DNA of 64,000 nucleotides from Stenotrophomonas terrae (GTDB lineage Bacteria > Pseudomonadota > Gammaproteobacteria > Xanthomonadales > Xanthomonadaceae), in NCBI RefSeq assembly GCF_001431465.1, contig NZ_LDJJ01000005.1, positions 1-64,000 of the forward strand. The letters are read 5' to 3'. How positions within the stretch are numbered: the stretch's first letter is position 1; every line of letters starts with the position of its first letter. Made by a program: the position numbers and the translations under genes. The notes below the pieces were generated by a model that had not been told where the DNA came from, did not search any database, and worked only from the letters and a program-made list of their open reading frames with translations. Below, in pieces: positions 10,399-19,643 of this stretch.

Positions 10399-11594
10399 GG
10401 CTTGCCCGCCTGCTTGCGGACCGGCAGGAAATACACCAGCAGGCTGATCAGCGCCAATACGCCCCCCAGCATGCAGACACCGTTCCAGCCGTAGCGCGTC
10501 CAGGCCATCGTGCTGGCGACCGAGCCGCTGGCGCCGCCAATGAAATAGCAGGTCATATAGGCCGAGGTGATGCGGCTGCGCGCACTTTCATCGAGCTGAT
10601 AGATCACGCTCTGGTTGTTGATGTGTACCGCCTGCACCGCGATGTCCAGCAACACCACGCCCACGATCAGCACAGCCAGCGACACCGGTGCGAAGGCCAG
10701 CAGTACCCACGACAGCAGCATCATCAGCAGGCCACCTATCGCCACCGCGCGGCCATGGCCGCGATCAGTCAGCTTGCCGCCGCTGCTGGCGGCCAAGGCG
10801 CCGGCCGCGCCGATCAGACCAAACAAGCCAATCGTGGCAATCGAGTAACCGTAGCCCGGGCCCGACAACAAAAACGCCAACGGCGTCCAGAACACGCTGA
10901 AGCCTGCGAACGACAACGCACCCAGCAGCGAACGCTGGCGCAGCACCGGCTCCTCACGCAGCAACACCAGCACCGAGCCGATCAGCCGCGGGTACGACAT
11001 GCGGGCACTGGGCTGATGCGCTGGCAACAGGCGCGCCAGCACCACCGCCAATACCAGCAGCGCCACGCAGGCCACCCAATAGATGGTGTGCCAGGAACCC
11101 AGCCCGGCCAGCAGGCCGGAGGCCGTGCGCGCCAGCAGGATGCCCAGCAGCAGGCCGGCCATGACGGTGCCGACCACCCGGCCGCGATGCTCTGGCGCGG
11201 CCAGACCCGCCGCATGCGCCAGGATCACCTGCGCCGCAACCGCACACAGGCCGGACAGCGCCGTGCCCACCAGCAGCTGCGTGAAGTGGGTGGCGCTGGC
11301 ACAGATCGCCAAACCCACCGCCGCCAGCACGAACAGGCCAACGATCAGGCGGCGGCGTTCCAGCCGGTCGCCCAGCGGAACGATCAGCAGCAGGCCGGCG
11401 GCATAGGACAACTGCGCCACCGTCACCACCCAGCCGGCCTGCTCGGCACCGATCTGGAACGCATCGGCCAAGATCTGCAGCAGCGGCTGGGCGTAATAGT
11501 TGCCGGCCACGATCACGCCGGTGGCCGCCGCCAACAGCAGGACCAGCGCCTGGCTCAAGGGGCGATGGAGGGAAGAGGACACAGGGGTATTCAT
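10383..11594 (-). CDS. MFS transporter (drug-efflux type)
   Basis: A 403-residue, 12-helix major facilitator. The first helices (ALVLLLAAATGVIVAGNYYAQPLLQILADAF) and motif-A-like loop LIVPLGDRLERRRLI are typical of the YnfM / arabinose-efflux-permease group exporting drugs or metabolites. Start ATG 11594 gives a normal N-terminus. The stop codon lies inside a repeat element. The gene is divergent from a LysR regulator 97 bp away. The substrate cannot be inferred. Confidence 0.88.
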   Translation of the reverse strand: MNTPVSSSLHRPLSQALVLLLAAATGVIVAGNYYAQPLLQILADAFQIGAEQAGWVVTVAQLSYAAGLLLIVPLGDRLERRRLIVGLFVLAAVGLAICASATHFTQLLVGTALSGLCAVAAQVILAHAAGLAAPEHRGRVVGTVMAGLLLGILLARTASGLLAGLGSWHTIYWVACVALLVLAVVLARLLPAHQPSARMSYPRLIGSVLVLLREEPVLRQRSLLGALSFAGFSVFWTPLAFLLSGPGYGYSIATIGLFGLIGAAGALAASSGGKLTDRGHGRAVAIGGLLMMLLSWVLLAFAPVSLAVLIVGVVLLDIAVQAVHINNQSVIYQLDESARSRITSAYMTCYFIGGASGSVASTMAWTRYGWNGVCMLGGVLALISLLVYFLPVRKQAGKPVGAA

Positions 11595-11641
11595 GGGCAG
11601 GCCTGGAGGGGTACGGCGCTCAGTCTGGGCCGCTGCCATCA

Positions 11642-11665
11642 ATGACACAAATGTATTGTTTTCAT
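11642..11665. promoter_or_regulatory. Candidate LysR operator between MFS gene and its regulator
   Basis: An AT-rich imperfect dyad with arms ATGACACAA and TTGTTTTCAT lies in the 97-bp divergent gap, 26 bp before the regulator start. It contains T-N11-A patterns expected of LysR sites. Position and symmetry are seen; binding is inferred. Confidence 0.4.
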
Positions 11666-11690
11666 CCCATCCATCTGTTTCAGTGATGAC

Positions 11691-12563
11691 ATGTTCACAT
11701 TGCGCCAGCTCGAATTTGCCGTCGCCGTTGCCGAGGAAGGCGGCTTCACGGCCGCCGCGGCGCGCTGCCACACCGTGCAGTCGGCACTCAGCCACCAGAT
11801 CGCCCGGCTCGAAGAAGCCTTTGGCTCGCGCCTGTTCGAGCGCAGCCACCGGCGGGTACGGCCCACCGCCGCCGGCGAGGTATTCCTGCACAACGCCAGG
11901 CTTACCCTGCAGGCCGCCGCGCGCCTGCAGGAAGAGATGGCACTGACCCTGGGCACAGTGCGCGGGCGCATCAACATCGGCCAGATCACCTCGCTCAACG
12001 TGGTCGACGTGCCTGCCCTGCTGGCCGCCTTCCGCGCGGCCCATCCGGCCGTGGAGGTCCATCTGAAGGTCGGCATGAGCGACGTGCTGCTGGCCGAGCT
12101 GGAGGACGGCCGGCTCGATGTGGCGCTGGTCGGCGTCGGCCCGCAGATCAGCCTGCCGCCCCAGCACCGGCTGCTGCACGAGGAAGGCCTGTCGCTGGTG
12201 ATGCCCATCGAGCACCCGCTCAGCCAACAGCGCACGATCCCGCTAAAGGCCTTGCAGGGCCTGCCGTTGGCGGCATTGGTGCCCGGTGCCGGTGTGCGGC
12301 GCATGCTCGATGACGCCCTGCGCGAGCGCGGCATCCAGGCGCAGCTGCAATACGAGGTTACCCACAGCGAACTGCAGCAGCAGCTGGTCGCTGCCGGCCT
12401 GGCCGTGGCGGTGGTTCCCGACAGCATGGCCGCACGGATGCAGCGCACGGTGGTGCGGCCGCTGCTCGAGGACTTCCGTTTCCGCACCTGTGCGGTTTGG
12501 CGGGCTGATCCCACCCCGGCAGCACGCGCCTTGTTGGGGCTGCTGCCCGCAAACCAGGCCTGA
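11691..12563 (+). CDS. LysR-family transcriptional regulator
   Basis: 290 residues. It starts directly with the winged helix (MFTLRQLEFAVAVAEEGGFTAAAARCHTVQSALSHQI) and continues into the two-lobed effector domain. It is divergent from the MFS exporter, and LysR proteins usually control such neighbours. It probably senses a molecule exported by that transporter. Confidence 0.9.
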   Translation: MFTLRQLEFAVAVAEEGGFTAAAARCHTVQSALSHQIARLEEAFGSRLFERSHRRVRPTAAGEVFLHNARLTLQAAARLQEEMALTLGTVRGRINIGQITSLNVVDVPALLAAFRAAHPAVEVHLKVGMSDVLLAELEDGRLDVALVGVGPQISLPPQHRLLHEEGLSLVMPIEHPLSQQRTIPLKALQGLPLAALVPGAGVRRMLDDALRERGIQAQLQYEVTHSELQQQLVAAGLAVAVVPDSMAARMQRTVVRPLLEDFRFRTCAVWRADPTPAARALLGLLPANQA

Positions 12564-12645
12564 GGGGCATCTGCAATACAGCCGCGGCTTGATCAATAGC
12601 GACATGCGGTTCTGCTAATGTGCCGCGCAGCACCGAGGAGACACG

Positions 12646-14535
12646 ATGTCCGGCCACAATCAGTTTGCCCTGCTCAGGCAGCGCCGCTTCCTGCCCTTCT
12701 TCATCGTCCAGGCGCTGGGCGCGTTCAACGACAACATCTACCGCCAGGCAATCATCGGGCTGCTGTTCTACCTGGGCGTCAGCAGCGAAGAACGCACGCT
12801 GTACACCAACCTGGCGCCGGCCCTGTTCATCCTGCCCTACTTCCTGTTCTCCGCCCTGGCCGGGCAGATCGCCGAGAAACTGGAGAAGCAGAAGCTCATC
12901 GTGATCACCACCACCATGGAGATCGTGGTGATGTCGCTGGCCGCCGTGGGCTTCCTCACCCAGAACATGCCGGTCCTGCTGATCGCACTGTTCTGCACCG
13001 GCCTGCAGTCCACCTTGTTCGGCCCGGTCAAATACTCGGTGCTGCCGTCCATCCTCAAGCCTGAGGAACTGACCGGCGGCAATGGTCTGGTGGAAATGGG
13101 CACTTCCATTTCCATCCTCACCGGCATGATCGCCGGCGGCATGATCTTCGCCCTGGCCGGTGCCTACGGCCCGATCGTGGCCGCTGTCGCCATCATCTCG
13201 CTGGCCCTGATCGGCAACTTCACCGCCCGCATGATTCCGCGCGTGGATGCCGGTGCGCCGGAGCTGAAGATCAACTGGAACCCGATCAGCGAATCGCTGG
13301 TGGTGCTGCGCCTGGCCAAGAAGCAGAAGGCCGTGCGCAACGCGATCCTGGGCGTGTCGTGGTTCTGGTTTTTCGGCACCGTGCTCACCTCGCAGCTACC
13401 CACCTATGCGGTGGTCAATCTGGGCGGTGACGAGGTCCTGTACATCTTCGCGCTGGCGTTGTTCTCGCTCGGCACCGGGGTAGGCTCGCTGCTATGCGAA
13501 AAGCTGTCCGGGCGCATCGTCGAGATCGGTCTGGTGCCGTTGGGCGCGTTCGGCATGAGCGCGTTCCTGCTGGATCTGTATTTCGCGCGTACCGGCGCAG
13601 TTACAGTCGCTGGGCTGGATGTTGCTGGTTTCGTCCAGCAAGCCGGCAGCTGGCGCATCATCATCGACCTGCTCGGCATCGGCCTGTTCACCGGCTTCTT
13701 CGTGGTGCCGCTGTTTGCACTGATCCAGAGCCGTACGCCGAAGTCGGAGATGTCGCGCGTGTTCGCCGCGCTCAACATCCAGAACTCGGGCTTCATCGTA
13801 TTGGCGGCGGTGCTCGGCCTGCTCACCCAGAGCCTGCTCAAGTGGAGCATCCCGCAACTGTTCCTGGCACTGGCCATCGCCAATATCGTGGTCGCGGTCT
13901 ACATCTTCAGCATCGTGCCCGAGTTCCTGATGCGCTTCCTCAGCTGGGTGATGGTGCGCTCGCTGTACCGGCTGCGGGTCAAGGGCGTGGAGGCCAATGT
14001 GCCCGACGAAGGTGCCGCGCTGATCGTCTGCAACCACGTCAGCTACATGGACGCACTGATCCTGTCGGCGGTGATCCCGCGCCCGGCCCGCTTCGTCATG
14101 TATTACAAGATCTTCAACATCCCGGTGATGCGCTGGATCTTCAAGACCGCCAAGACCATCCCCATTGCCAGCCCCAAGGAAGACGCCGCGCTGATGCAGC
14201 GGGCCTTCGATGAGGTGGATGCGGCGCTGGCCGCAGGCGAGCTGGTGTGCATTTTCCCCGAGGGTGCCTTGACCAAGGACGGGCAGATCGCCGCCTTCAA
14301 GTCCGGGGTGGAGAAGATCCTGGCGCGGCGGCCGGTGCCGGTGGTGCCAATGGCGCTGAAGGGCATGTGGTCCAGCATGTGGAGCCGGCGCGACACCCGG
14401 CTGGGGCGCATGCGGGTGCCGCGGCGCTTCCGCGCCCATATCGAGGTAGTCGCCGGGCCGCCGGTGGACGGGGCCAGCACCGATGCCGCCCAGCTGGAAA
14501 TCCTGGTGCGCAAGCTGCGCGGGGACGAGGCCTGA
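12646..14535 (+). CDS. LplT-like MFS permease fused to PlsC-type acyltransferase
   Basis: 629 residues with two domains. Residues about 1-425 are a 12-helix MFS permease (starts FFIVQALGAFNDNIYRQAIIG; LplT/Aas-like). Residues about 440-625 are a 1-acyl-glycerol-3-phosphate acyltransferase with the catalytic NHVSYMD (HX4D) and the acceptor motif FPEGALTKDG. LplT moves lysophospholipids inward for re-acylation, so the fusion would flip and acylate in one protein. Unlike many three-domain Aas-type fusions, no AMP-ligase (acyl-ACP synthetase) domain follows. It stands alone. Confidence 0.9.
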   Translation: MSGHNQFALLRQRRFLPFFIVQALGAFNDNIYRQAIIGLLFYLGVSSEERTLYTNLAPALFILPYFLFSALAGQIAEKLEKQKLIVITTTMEIVVMSLAAVGFLTQNMPVLLIALFCTGLQSTLFGPVKYSVLPSILKPEELTGGNGLVEMGTSISILTGMIAGGMIFALAGAYGPIVAAVAIISLALIGNFTARMIPRVDAGAPELKINWNPISESLVVLRLAKKQKAVRNAILGVSWFWFFGTVLTSQLPTYAVVNLGGDEVLYIFALALFSLGTGVGSLLCEKLSGRIVEIGLVPLGAFGMSAFLLDLYFARTGAVTVAGLDVAGFVQQAGSWRIIIDLLGIGLFTGFFVVPLFALIQSRTPKSEMSRVFAALNIQNSGFIVLAAVLGLLTQSLLKWSIPQLFLALAIANIVVAVYIFSIVPEFLMRFLSWVMVRSLYRLRVKGVEANVPDEGAALIVCNHVSYMDALILSAVIPRPARFVMYYKIFNIPVMRWIFKTAKTIPIASPKEDAALMQRAFDEVDAALAAGELVCIFPEGALTKDGQIAAFKSGVEKILARRPVPVVPMALKGMWSSMWSRRDTRLGRMRVPRRFRAHIEVVAGPPVDGASTDAAQLEILVRKLRGDEA

Positions 14536-14632
14536 GTAGGAAAGACCACTTTCCAGAAATAGGACAAGTGGCTAGGCTAACGCCCAATGTGTCTGCCGGG
14601 GAACGCAGCACAGCTCAGGAGCAAGGGGATAT

Positions 14633-14965
14633 ATGGACAGCACCACGCCATCACTGCCAGCGGTACCGCCCGCGCCGCCAACCGCGCCGCAGCAGGTACA
14701 TCACTACTATCACCCGCAAAAATCCGGCGGGATAGCCGCGCTGCTGGAAGTGTTGCCGGGGTTTTTCCAGGTTTTCGGTATTGGTCATCTGTACGCGGGC
14801 AATGTCGCCACCGGCCTGATCATCATGTTCGGCTACTGGGCGCTGTCGTTCGTCAACTTTCTGCTGTGCTTTGTCTTCATCGGTTTCATCACGTGGCCTC
14901 TATGCTGGGTTGCCACAATGATCATCTCGTCGCTGACTGCGGCGAATGCCTGCAAGTCGCGCTGA
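14633..14965 (+). CDS. Small membrane protein, TM2-like
   Basis: 110 residues. A Pro-rich cytoplasmic tail (about residues 1-30, with HHYYHP) is followed by two hydrophobic segments (IAALLEVLPGFFQVFGIGHLY and a second long one ending WVATMIISSL). The GIGHLYAGN turn resembles TM2 domains (short G-x-G-x-F-Y-like loops). No function is known. It lies 21 bp upstream of another two-helix protein, so the pair is probably co-transcribed. Confidence 0.7.
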   Translation: MDSTTPSLPAVPPAPPTAPQQVHHYYHPQKSGGIAALLEVLPGFFQVFGIGHLYAGNVATGLIIMFGYWALSFVNFLLCFVFIGFITWPLCWVATMIISSLTAANACKSR

Positions 14966-14986
14966 TTTTTCAACAAGGAGTTTTAC

Positions 14987-15268
14987 GTGAATACAAGCAG
15001 TCCCGCCGTATCCAACAACCTCGTCTGGGCGATCCTGTCCACCCTGTTCTGCTGCCTGCCGCTGGGCATCGTCTCCATCATCAACGCCGCCAAGGTCAAC
15101 GGCCTGCTGGCTGCTGGCGATATCGCCGGCGCCCGTGACGCCGCCGACAAGGCCAAGAAGTGGGCCATCTATGCGGCTGGTGCAGGTATCGTCGTCAGCA
15201 TCGTGTACATCGTGCTGGTGATGGTGCTCGGCGTCGGCGGCGCGATGAGCGGCGCTTCGAGCTACTGA
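14987..15268 (+). CDS. CD225/dispanin-like small membrane protein
   Basis: 93 residues starting at GTG 14987, with AAGGAG six bases upstream (14975-14980). The first hydrophobic segment includes LSTLFCCLPLGIVSIINAAKV, the CD225 signature with paired cysteines. After AAGDIAGARDAADKAKKW a second helix follows. Bacterial members have unknown roles; eukaryotic relatives affect membrane fusion. It sits between a TM2-like and a DUF2752 gene. Confidence 0.8.
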   Translation: MNTSSPAVSNNLVWAILSTLFCCLPLGIVSIINAAKVNGLLAAGDIAGARDAADKAKKWAIYAAGAGIVVSIVYIVLVMVLGVGGAMSGASSY

Positions 15269-15316
15269 TGAAACCGACGGGTCGGCCGGCTCCGGCCGGC
15301 CCGTTGCTGTCCTGAC

Positions 15317-15733
15317 ATGCAGTTCCCGCAACACCTGCTGCGTTACATGCCCCTGGCCGCGATTGCCGGTATCAGCGTGGGCGCGGTAGCGGTACTGAGC
15401 CGCATCGACCCGAATGTTCCGGGCAACCCGCTCCCCCCCTGCCCCTTCTATGCCTTGACCGGCCTGTGGTGCCCGGGCTGCGGCAGCACCCGTTGCCTGC
15501 ATGCGCTGGTGCACCTGGACCTGCCCCAGGCAATGGCGATGAATCCGCTGCTGATCGTATCGATCGTGCCGATGCTGGTGATGGCCTTGCATGGCGCCGG
15601 GCTGTGGCCGGCAAAGCTGGGCTGGCTGGTACGGCTGTTCGCACGGCCGATCCCGTGGCTGGTGCTGATCGTTTCCTATTGGCTGCTGCGCAACCTGCCC
15701 TGGTACCCGTTCAACCTGCTCGCGCCGGGCTGA
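15317..15733 (+). CDS. DUF2752 membrane protein
   Basis: 138 residues with about three transmembrane segments. The family motif is clear: PCPFYALTGLWCPGCGSTRCLHAL, where cysteines and the Gly-Ser-Thr-Arg stretch are conserved, followed by NPLL. DUF2752 proteins are uncharacterised. It is third in a series of small membrane protein genes. Confidence 0.85.
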   Translation: MQFPQHLLRYMPLAAIAGISVGAVAVLSRIDPNVPGNPLPPCPFYALTGLWCPGCGSTRCLHALVHLDLPQAMAMNPLLIVSIVPMLVMALHGAGLWPAKLGWLVRLFARPIPWLVLIVSYWLLRNLPWYPFNLLAPG

Positions 15734-15750
15734 AAACCGCCGGATTGGTA

Positions 15751-15892
15751 TAGCCCGGCCAAGCGCAGTGCATCCGCTACAGTTCGCGTAGCCCGGGTAA
15801 GCGCAGCGCACCCGGGGGCACCGGCCAACAGCCAACAGCCTCAAATCCAACCAGACTCCTGCTTCCCGGGTGCGCTGCGCTTACCCGGGCTA
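15751..15892. repeat. CCCGGGTAAGCGCAGCGCACCCGGG palindrome family, three copies
   Basis: A decayed copy (15751-15780, TAGCCCGGCCAAGCGCAG) and a full copy (15789-15816) point forward, and an inverted copy lies at 15865-15892. The outer pair can fold into one long stem between the convergent DUF2752 and ampE genes. It may help end transcription, though no T-tract is present. Confidence 0.8.
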
Positions 15893-15917
15893 CGGCCGCT
15901 ACTTATCGGCGCTCGGC

Positions 15918-16802
15918 TCAGCCTACCCAGCCGGCGATCACCAGCAACGCCAGCAGCGCCATCCACAGCAGCAGCGTACGCCAGACCAGGCTCATCGCGT
16001 CGCGCAGTTCCGGATAGCGCTCGTCCACCGGTACCTGCCCGGCCAAGCGCGCCTCTTCTGCTTCTTCGACCAGTTCGGCACCGACGCTGGCACGCGCGGC
16101 CTCGGCCAGAAAGCCAAGCTGCAGCGCCCAGCGGTTGCCCGCGGCGCGGCGCCAGGCCGAAAACACCGTATCGAAATTGCCCACCAACGCCATCGACAGC
16201 GTCATCAGCTGCGCCACCGGCCACTCCAGCACCGCCAGCAGCCAATCACCCGCCCGCCGCTCCTCACTGGACAACAGCGCCGATTGCGCGCCCTGCGAGG
16301 ACTGCGCCAACAACCGGTACAGCAGCACACCCAGCGGGCCCAGCAGCAGGAACCAGAACAGCGGCGCAAACCAGCGCCGCAATGCATTGAGCACGGTCGC
16401 CTCGACCAGGCCGGGCGCATCCTCACGCAGGCTGCCGCCGGCCGACTGCAGTTTGGACACCGCCAACGCGGCAGCCGCAGCGTCCTCGGCATCGATCACC
16501 GCTTCAACATCGCGGTCGAGGTCACGCGGGCCCCAGCACAAGGCCAGCACGATGATGCCGAACAACAGTGACGGCAGGCCGAACAAGCGCCCGTCCAGCG
16601 CCCATTGCAGCAGGCCCATCAGCACTACGCAGGGTGCGATCGCCAGCAGTACCGCATAGCGGCCAGCCGACTCGCCGAGCTGCGCGCGCAGCCAGCCCAG
16701 GTAGCGCCCGAACCAGCGCCAGTCGCGCAGGCTGGCCAGCAGCGAGGGCGCCAAATGGCCAAGTACCAACGCTGCAATTACCGCTACCAAGGTCGTGAAC
16801 AT
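15918..16802 (-). CDS. ampE: AmpE-like inner-membrane protein
   Basis: 294 residues with at least four transmembrane segments and the AmpE layout: N-terminal helix MFTTLVAVIAALVLGHLAPS, central FGIIVLALCWGPRDLDRDVEAV, and C-terminal WRTLLLWMALLALLVIAGWVG. AmpE is linked to AmpD-type beta-lactamase regulation in enterobacteria, but no ampD is seen here, so the role is inferred by similarity only. It is the last gene of a leftward run from bactofilin through erpA and nudC. Confidence 0.82.
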   Translation of the reverse strand: MFTTLVAVIAALVLGHLAPSLLASLRDWRWFGRYLGWLRAQLGESAGRYAVLLAIAPCVVLMGLLQWALDGRLFGLPSLLFGIIVLALCWGPRDLDRDVEAVIDAEDAAAAALAVSKLQSAGGSLREDAPGLVEATVLNALRRWFAPLFWFLLLGPLGVLLYRLLAQSSQGAQSALLSSEERRAGDWLLAVLEWPVAQLMTLSMALVGNFDTVFSAWRRAAGNRWALQLGFLAEAARASVGAELVEEAEEARLAGQVPVDERYPELRDAMSLVWRTLLLWMALLALLVIAGWVG

Positions 16803-16875
16803 ACGGCTCCTCCGGCCTGCGATTGTAGGCCCTGGCGGGCCTTGTCCGGCCGCCCCTGCAACTGCCAGCCCGCCC

Positions 16876-17781
16876 TCATGGGCGCTGGCTCTGGTACCAA
16901 TGCTCGATCAAGGTGCGTGCAATCGACAGCCGTTGCGGCAGCAGGATGCCCTGCCCGTCGTCGTCGCTGTCGCGCTGCAGGGCTGCCCCCACCTCCTCGA
17001 CGCTGAACCAGCGCGCGTCCTCAAGTTCGCCGTCCACGGTCGGCACGTCGTCGTGCGCGCTGGCACGGAAACCGACCATCAACGCGCCGGGGAACGGCCA
17101 CGGCTGGGTGCCCTGGTAATGCGCCTGGATCACCCGCACCCGTGCCTCCTCGAATACCTCACGGGCCACGGTCTGTTCGAAGGTTTCACCGGGTTCGACA
17201 AAACCGGCCAGCACCGAATAGCGGCGTGCTATCCAGTTGCTCTGCCGTCCCAGCAGCAGCCGGCCACTGTTTTCAACAGCGACGATGACCGCGGGGTCGA
17301 CACGCGGGTAATGCTCGGTGCGGCACTGGTCGCAATGGCCAATGAAACCGGAACGGCCGAAACGCACCGCCGAACCACAGACCCCGCAAAACCGGTTGCG
17401 CGAATGCCAATACGACATGCCGCGCGCATAGCAGAACACGTCGACCACCTCGGCCGGCCAGTTCACCGCTGCCTGGCGCAGGTCCATGCGCTGCGGTGCC
17501 TGCACGGTCAACGTTGCCGCCTCGGCGACGAACCAGGCCCGGCCCTCACGCAGCCCAAGAAAGATCGCCACGCCCGGGCCACCGCCCAGCTCGCCACCAC
17601 TGAACAGCGCCGGCCGCCCTTGATCATCGGCGAACGCGGTGCCATCGGCATCGAGTACAAGCACCTGAGCATTGGGCCACAAGGCCGCCAGCGCATCGGC
17701 GTCACCGCGCACGCCATCGGCACGGTCCAGCGGCGCGCCAACAAAGGCGTGCCCTGCAAAACGGGATTCAGAATTCAGCAT
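16876..17781 (-). CDS. nudC: NAD(+) diphosphatase / RNA deNADding enzyme NudC
   Basis: 301 residues. The Zn-ribbon pairs are CGVCG and CDQC. The Nudix box is GFVEPGETFEQTVAREVFEEARV, with Ala where the consensus has Gly after EE. The NudC signature TQPWPFPGALM follows. Known members hydrolyse NADH and remove NAD caps from RNA. Longer than the E. coli enzyme (257) because of an N-terminal extension. ATG at 17781 was chosen; upstream codons are Arg-rich and unlike the family. Confidence 0.93.
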   Translation of the reverse strand: MLNSESRFAGHAFVGAPLDRADGVRGDADALAALWPNAQVLVLDADGTAFADDQGRPALFSGGELGGGPGVAIFLGLREGRAWFVAEAATLTVQAPQRMDLRQAAVNWPAEVVDVFCYARGMSYWHSRNRFCGVCGSAVRFGRSGFIGHCDQCRTEHYPRVDPAVIVAVENSGRLLLGRQSNWIARRYSVLAGFVEPGETFEQTVAREVFEEARVRVIQAHYQGTQPWPFPGALMVGFRASAHDDVPTVDGELEDARWFSVEEVGAALQRDSDDDGQGILLPQRLSIARTLIEHWYQSQRP

Positions 17782-17880
17782 CCGCCAGAGCCTGACGACA
17801 AAGCGCCGCCATCGCAAGCGTGGCTGGCCGCAAGCGGGTCGCCATCCCAAGCGTGCCCGGCCGCAAGCGGCCGGTACGAC

Positions 17881-18267
17881 TTACATCGAGAAGCTGCTGC
17901 CGCAGCCGCAGGTGGTGCGGGCGTTGGGGTTGCGGATCACGAACTGGGCCCCGGTCAGGCTTTCGCTGTAATCCACCTCGGCGCCCATCAGGTACTGCAG
18001 GCTCAGCGGGTCGACCAGCAGGGTGACGCCTTCGGTGATCACCGCCAGATCGTCCTCGGCACGGTTTTCATCAAACTCAAAACCGTACTGGAAGCCGGAA
18101 CAGCCGCCGCCCTGGATGTATACACGCAGGGCGAGCGCGTCATTGCCCTCGTCCTGGATCAGCTCACGCACCTTGGCCGCAGCCGCCGGGGTGAAATTCA
18201 GCGGGCGGTCCAGGGACTGGTAATCAGGCGCCGGCTGAACGCCGGGCAGGGAAACTAGGGTGCTCAT
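17881..18267 (-). CDS. erpA: Iron-sulfur cluster insertion protein ErpA
   Basis: A 128-residue A-type carrier that delivers Fe-S clusters to apo-enzymes. The three ligand cysteines are in [11 protein letters not shown] and the C-terminal [12 protein letters not shown] 18267 (MSTLVSL) has a normal context; 12 extra upstream codons are possible but unlikely. It lies 100 bp upstream of nudC and just downstream of the bactofilin gene. Confidence 0.94.
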   Translation of the reverse strand: MSTLVSLPGVQPAPDYQSLDRPLNFTPAAAAKVRELIQDEGNDALALRVYIQGGGCSGFQYGFEFDENRAEDDLAVITEGVTLLVDPLSLQYLMGAEVDYSESLTGAQFVIRNPNARTTCGCGSSFSM

Positions 18268-18299
18268 GGTGCTCAGGATGGGGGCGGCAAGCCCCTGTT

Positions 18300-18734
18300 T
18301 CAAGCTGCAGCGGCTTCAGCTTTCTTGGACTTCTCGGTGGTCTTGGCATCCGGTGCCGGCAGTGCGGCCATCGCGGCGGTATGCAGCAGGCGGCCATTGA
18401 GCTGGGCACCGGCGCTCATTTCGACCACGGTGTAATGCACATTGCCGGTAACACGGGCACTGGGGGTCAGCTCGATGCGTTCACTGGCGTGCACGTCACC
18501 TTCCATGCTGCCACTGAGCACCACCACGGCGGCGCGCACTTCGCCCTCGATCCGGCCATGCTCGGCCAGGGTCAGCATTGCCTTGGCGCCCTCCTCGGCC
18601 ACCACTTTGCCGATGATCCGGCCTTCCACGTACAGGCTGCCGCTGAACACCACGTCGCCGCGGATTTCCACCTGCGAGCCAATCAGTGCGTCTACGGCCA
18701 TGTCGCCGTCATGCTTGGACTTGCTTTTGAACAT
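18300..18734 (-). CDS. Bactofilin (polymer-forming cytoskeletal protein)
   Basis: 144 residues. The right-handed beta-helix core spans about residues 20-115 with the typical repeats ([71 protein letters not shown]). The short tail is Lys/Ala-rich. Bactofilins polymerise and guide cell-wall growth or other localised machinery. ATG 18734 is preceded by AGGGG on the minus strand. The upstream gene stops 2 bp before it, so they are co-translated. Confidence 0.92.
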   Translation of the reverse strand: MFKSKSKHDGDMAVDALIGSQVEIRGDVVFSGSLYVEGRIIGKVVAEEGAKAMLTLAEHGRIEGEVRAAVVVLSGSMEGDVHASERIELTPSARVTGNVHYTVVEMSAGAQLNGRLLHTAAMAALPAPDAKTTEKSKKAEAAAA

Positions 18735-18736
18735 GT

Positions 18737-19477
18737 TTATTCCCCTCTGCCGTTGCCGGCGAGTTTCCAATCGAATGTCTGGTTGGAGCTCCCCCCGGGT
18801 CCGGAGAGGGAGACTCGCACACGTTGCGGCGTGAAATCCCGGGGCAGCATCACGCTACCGTCCAGTTGTTGAAAATAACGGAAGGAATAATCCTGCCCCG
18901 GCGCGCCTTTGCGCTGATGTAGGTCGTCCCAGCTGACTGTTGTCAGCTTTCCGTCCTTCACCCCCTCAACCGAGAACCGCAGCTGGCCCTGGCTGATCGC
19001 GCCGCGATTCAGGTTCTGGGTCAGCACCACGCTGTAATGCCAGGTGCCCGCCGCTTCCGGGGAAAACTCCACCGAATGAGCGTTCAGGCCCTTGCGCTGG
19101 CTGGTGGAGCCGACCAGCCGTTCATAGAAGGCCACGTCCGCACGCAGGCCGGCGATCTCTTCGTCGCGCTCGGCCAGCGAGGCCTGCACTTCGTTGTTGG
19201 CGGCGCGGCTGATCTTGTCCGAGGCCTCCAGCGTGGCCTGGCGTTGGCGCAGCTCATCGAGCTGGCTGCGTTGCTGGTCGACCAGGGCCTCGCTCTGGCG
19301 CAGTTTCTCGCGCAGGCCGCCGGCATCGGGCGAGGCGTAACGCGCCGCCAGCCAGCCAACCAGCAGCAGCGACAACAGCCAGGCCGCGGCCAGTACGGCA
19401 ATGGGCACCCAGCCCGGGCGCACGCTTGCCGTGCCGCGCGGGGTGATCTGGAAACGTGAAGAAGGTCGGTGGGTCAT
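18737..19477 (-). CDS. Single-pass coiled-coil protein (DUF6776-like)
   Basis: 246 residues. A short cytoplasmic tail, one transmembrane helix (about residues 26-46, IAVLAAAWLLSLLLVGWLA) and a coiled coil (about 55-115, LREKLRQSEALVDQQRSQLDELRQRQ) are followed by a C-terminal beta-rich domain ending NQTFDWKLAG. It is paired with a bactofilin gene 2 bp downstream. Such single-pass partners may anchor or regulate bactofilin filaments; that role is inferred. Confidence 0.78.
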   Translation of the reverse strand: MTHRPSSRFQITPRGTASVRPGWVPIAVLAAAWLLSLLLVGWLAARYASPDAGGLREKLRQSEALVDQQRSQLDELRQRQATLEASDKISRAANNEVQASLAERDEEIAGLRADVAFYERLVGSTSQRKGLNAHSVEFSPEAAGTWHYSVVLTQNLNRGAISQGQLRFSVEGVKDGKLTTVSWDDLHQRKGAPGQDYSFRYFQQLDGSVMLPRDFTPQRVRVSLSGPGGSSNQTFDWKLAGNGRGE

Positions 19478-19643
19478 GGCAGGCTCCGGTGGCCCCGCAG
19501 GGCGGCACGTGCGCTCCGTCTGAAACGACGGGCCAGTGTAAACGACAGTCCTGTACACGCGCTTGCGGGTAGATGGCTGGCAATCACCGCAGCCATGCTC
19601 GATAGTTGCGATCCTGCTCACAGTACTCCGGCCGACTCTCCCC

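Noticed and set aside
10215..11645. Gln/Arg/His-rich 476-codon frame opposite the MFS gene
   Set aside because: Low-complexity shadow of the antisense strand.
11595..12227. 211-codon upstream extension of the MFS protein
   Set aside because: It lies antisense over the LysR gene and lacks homology; ATG 11594 gives the normal family start.
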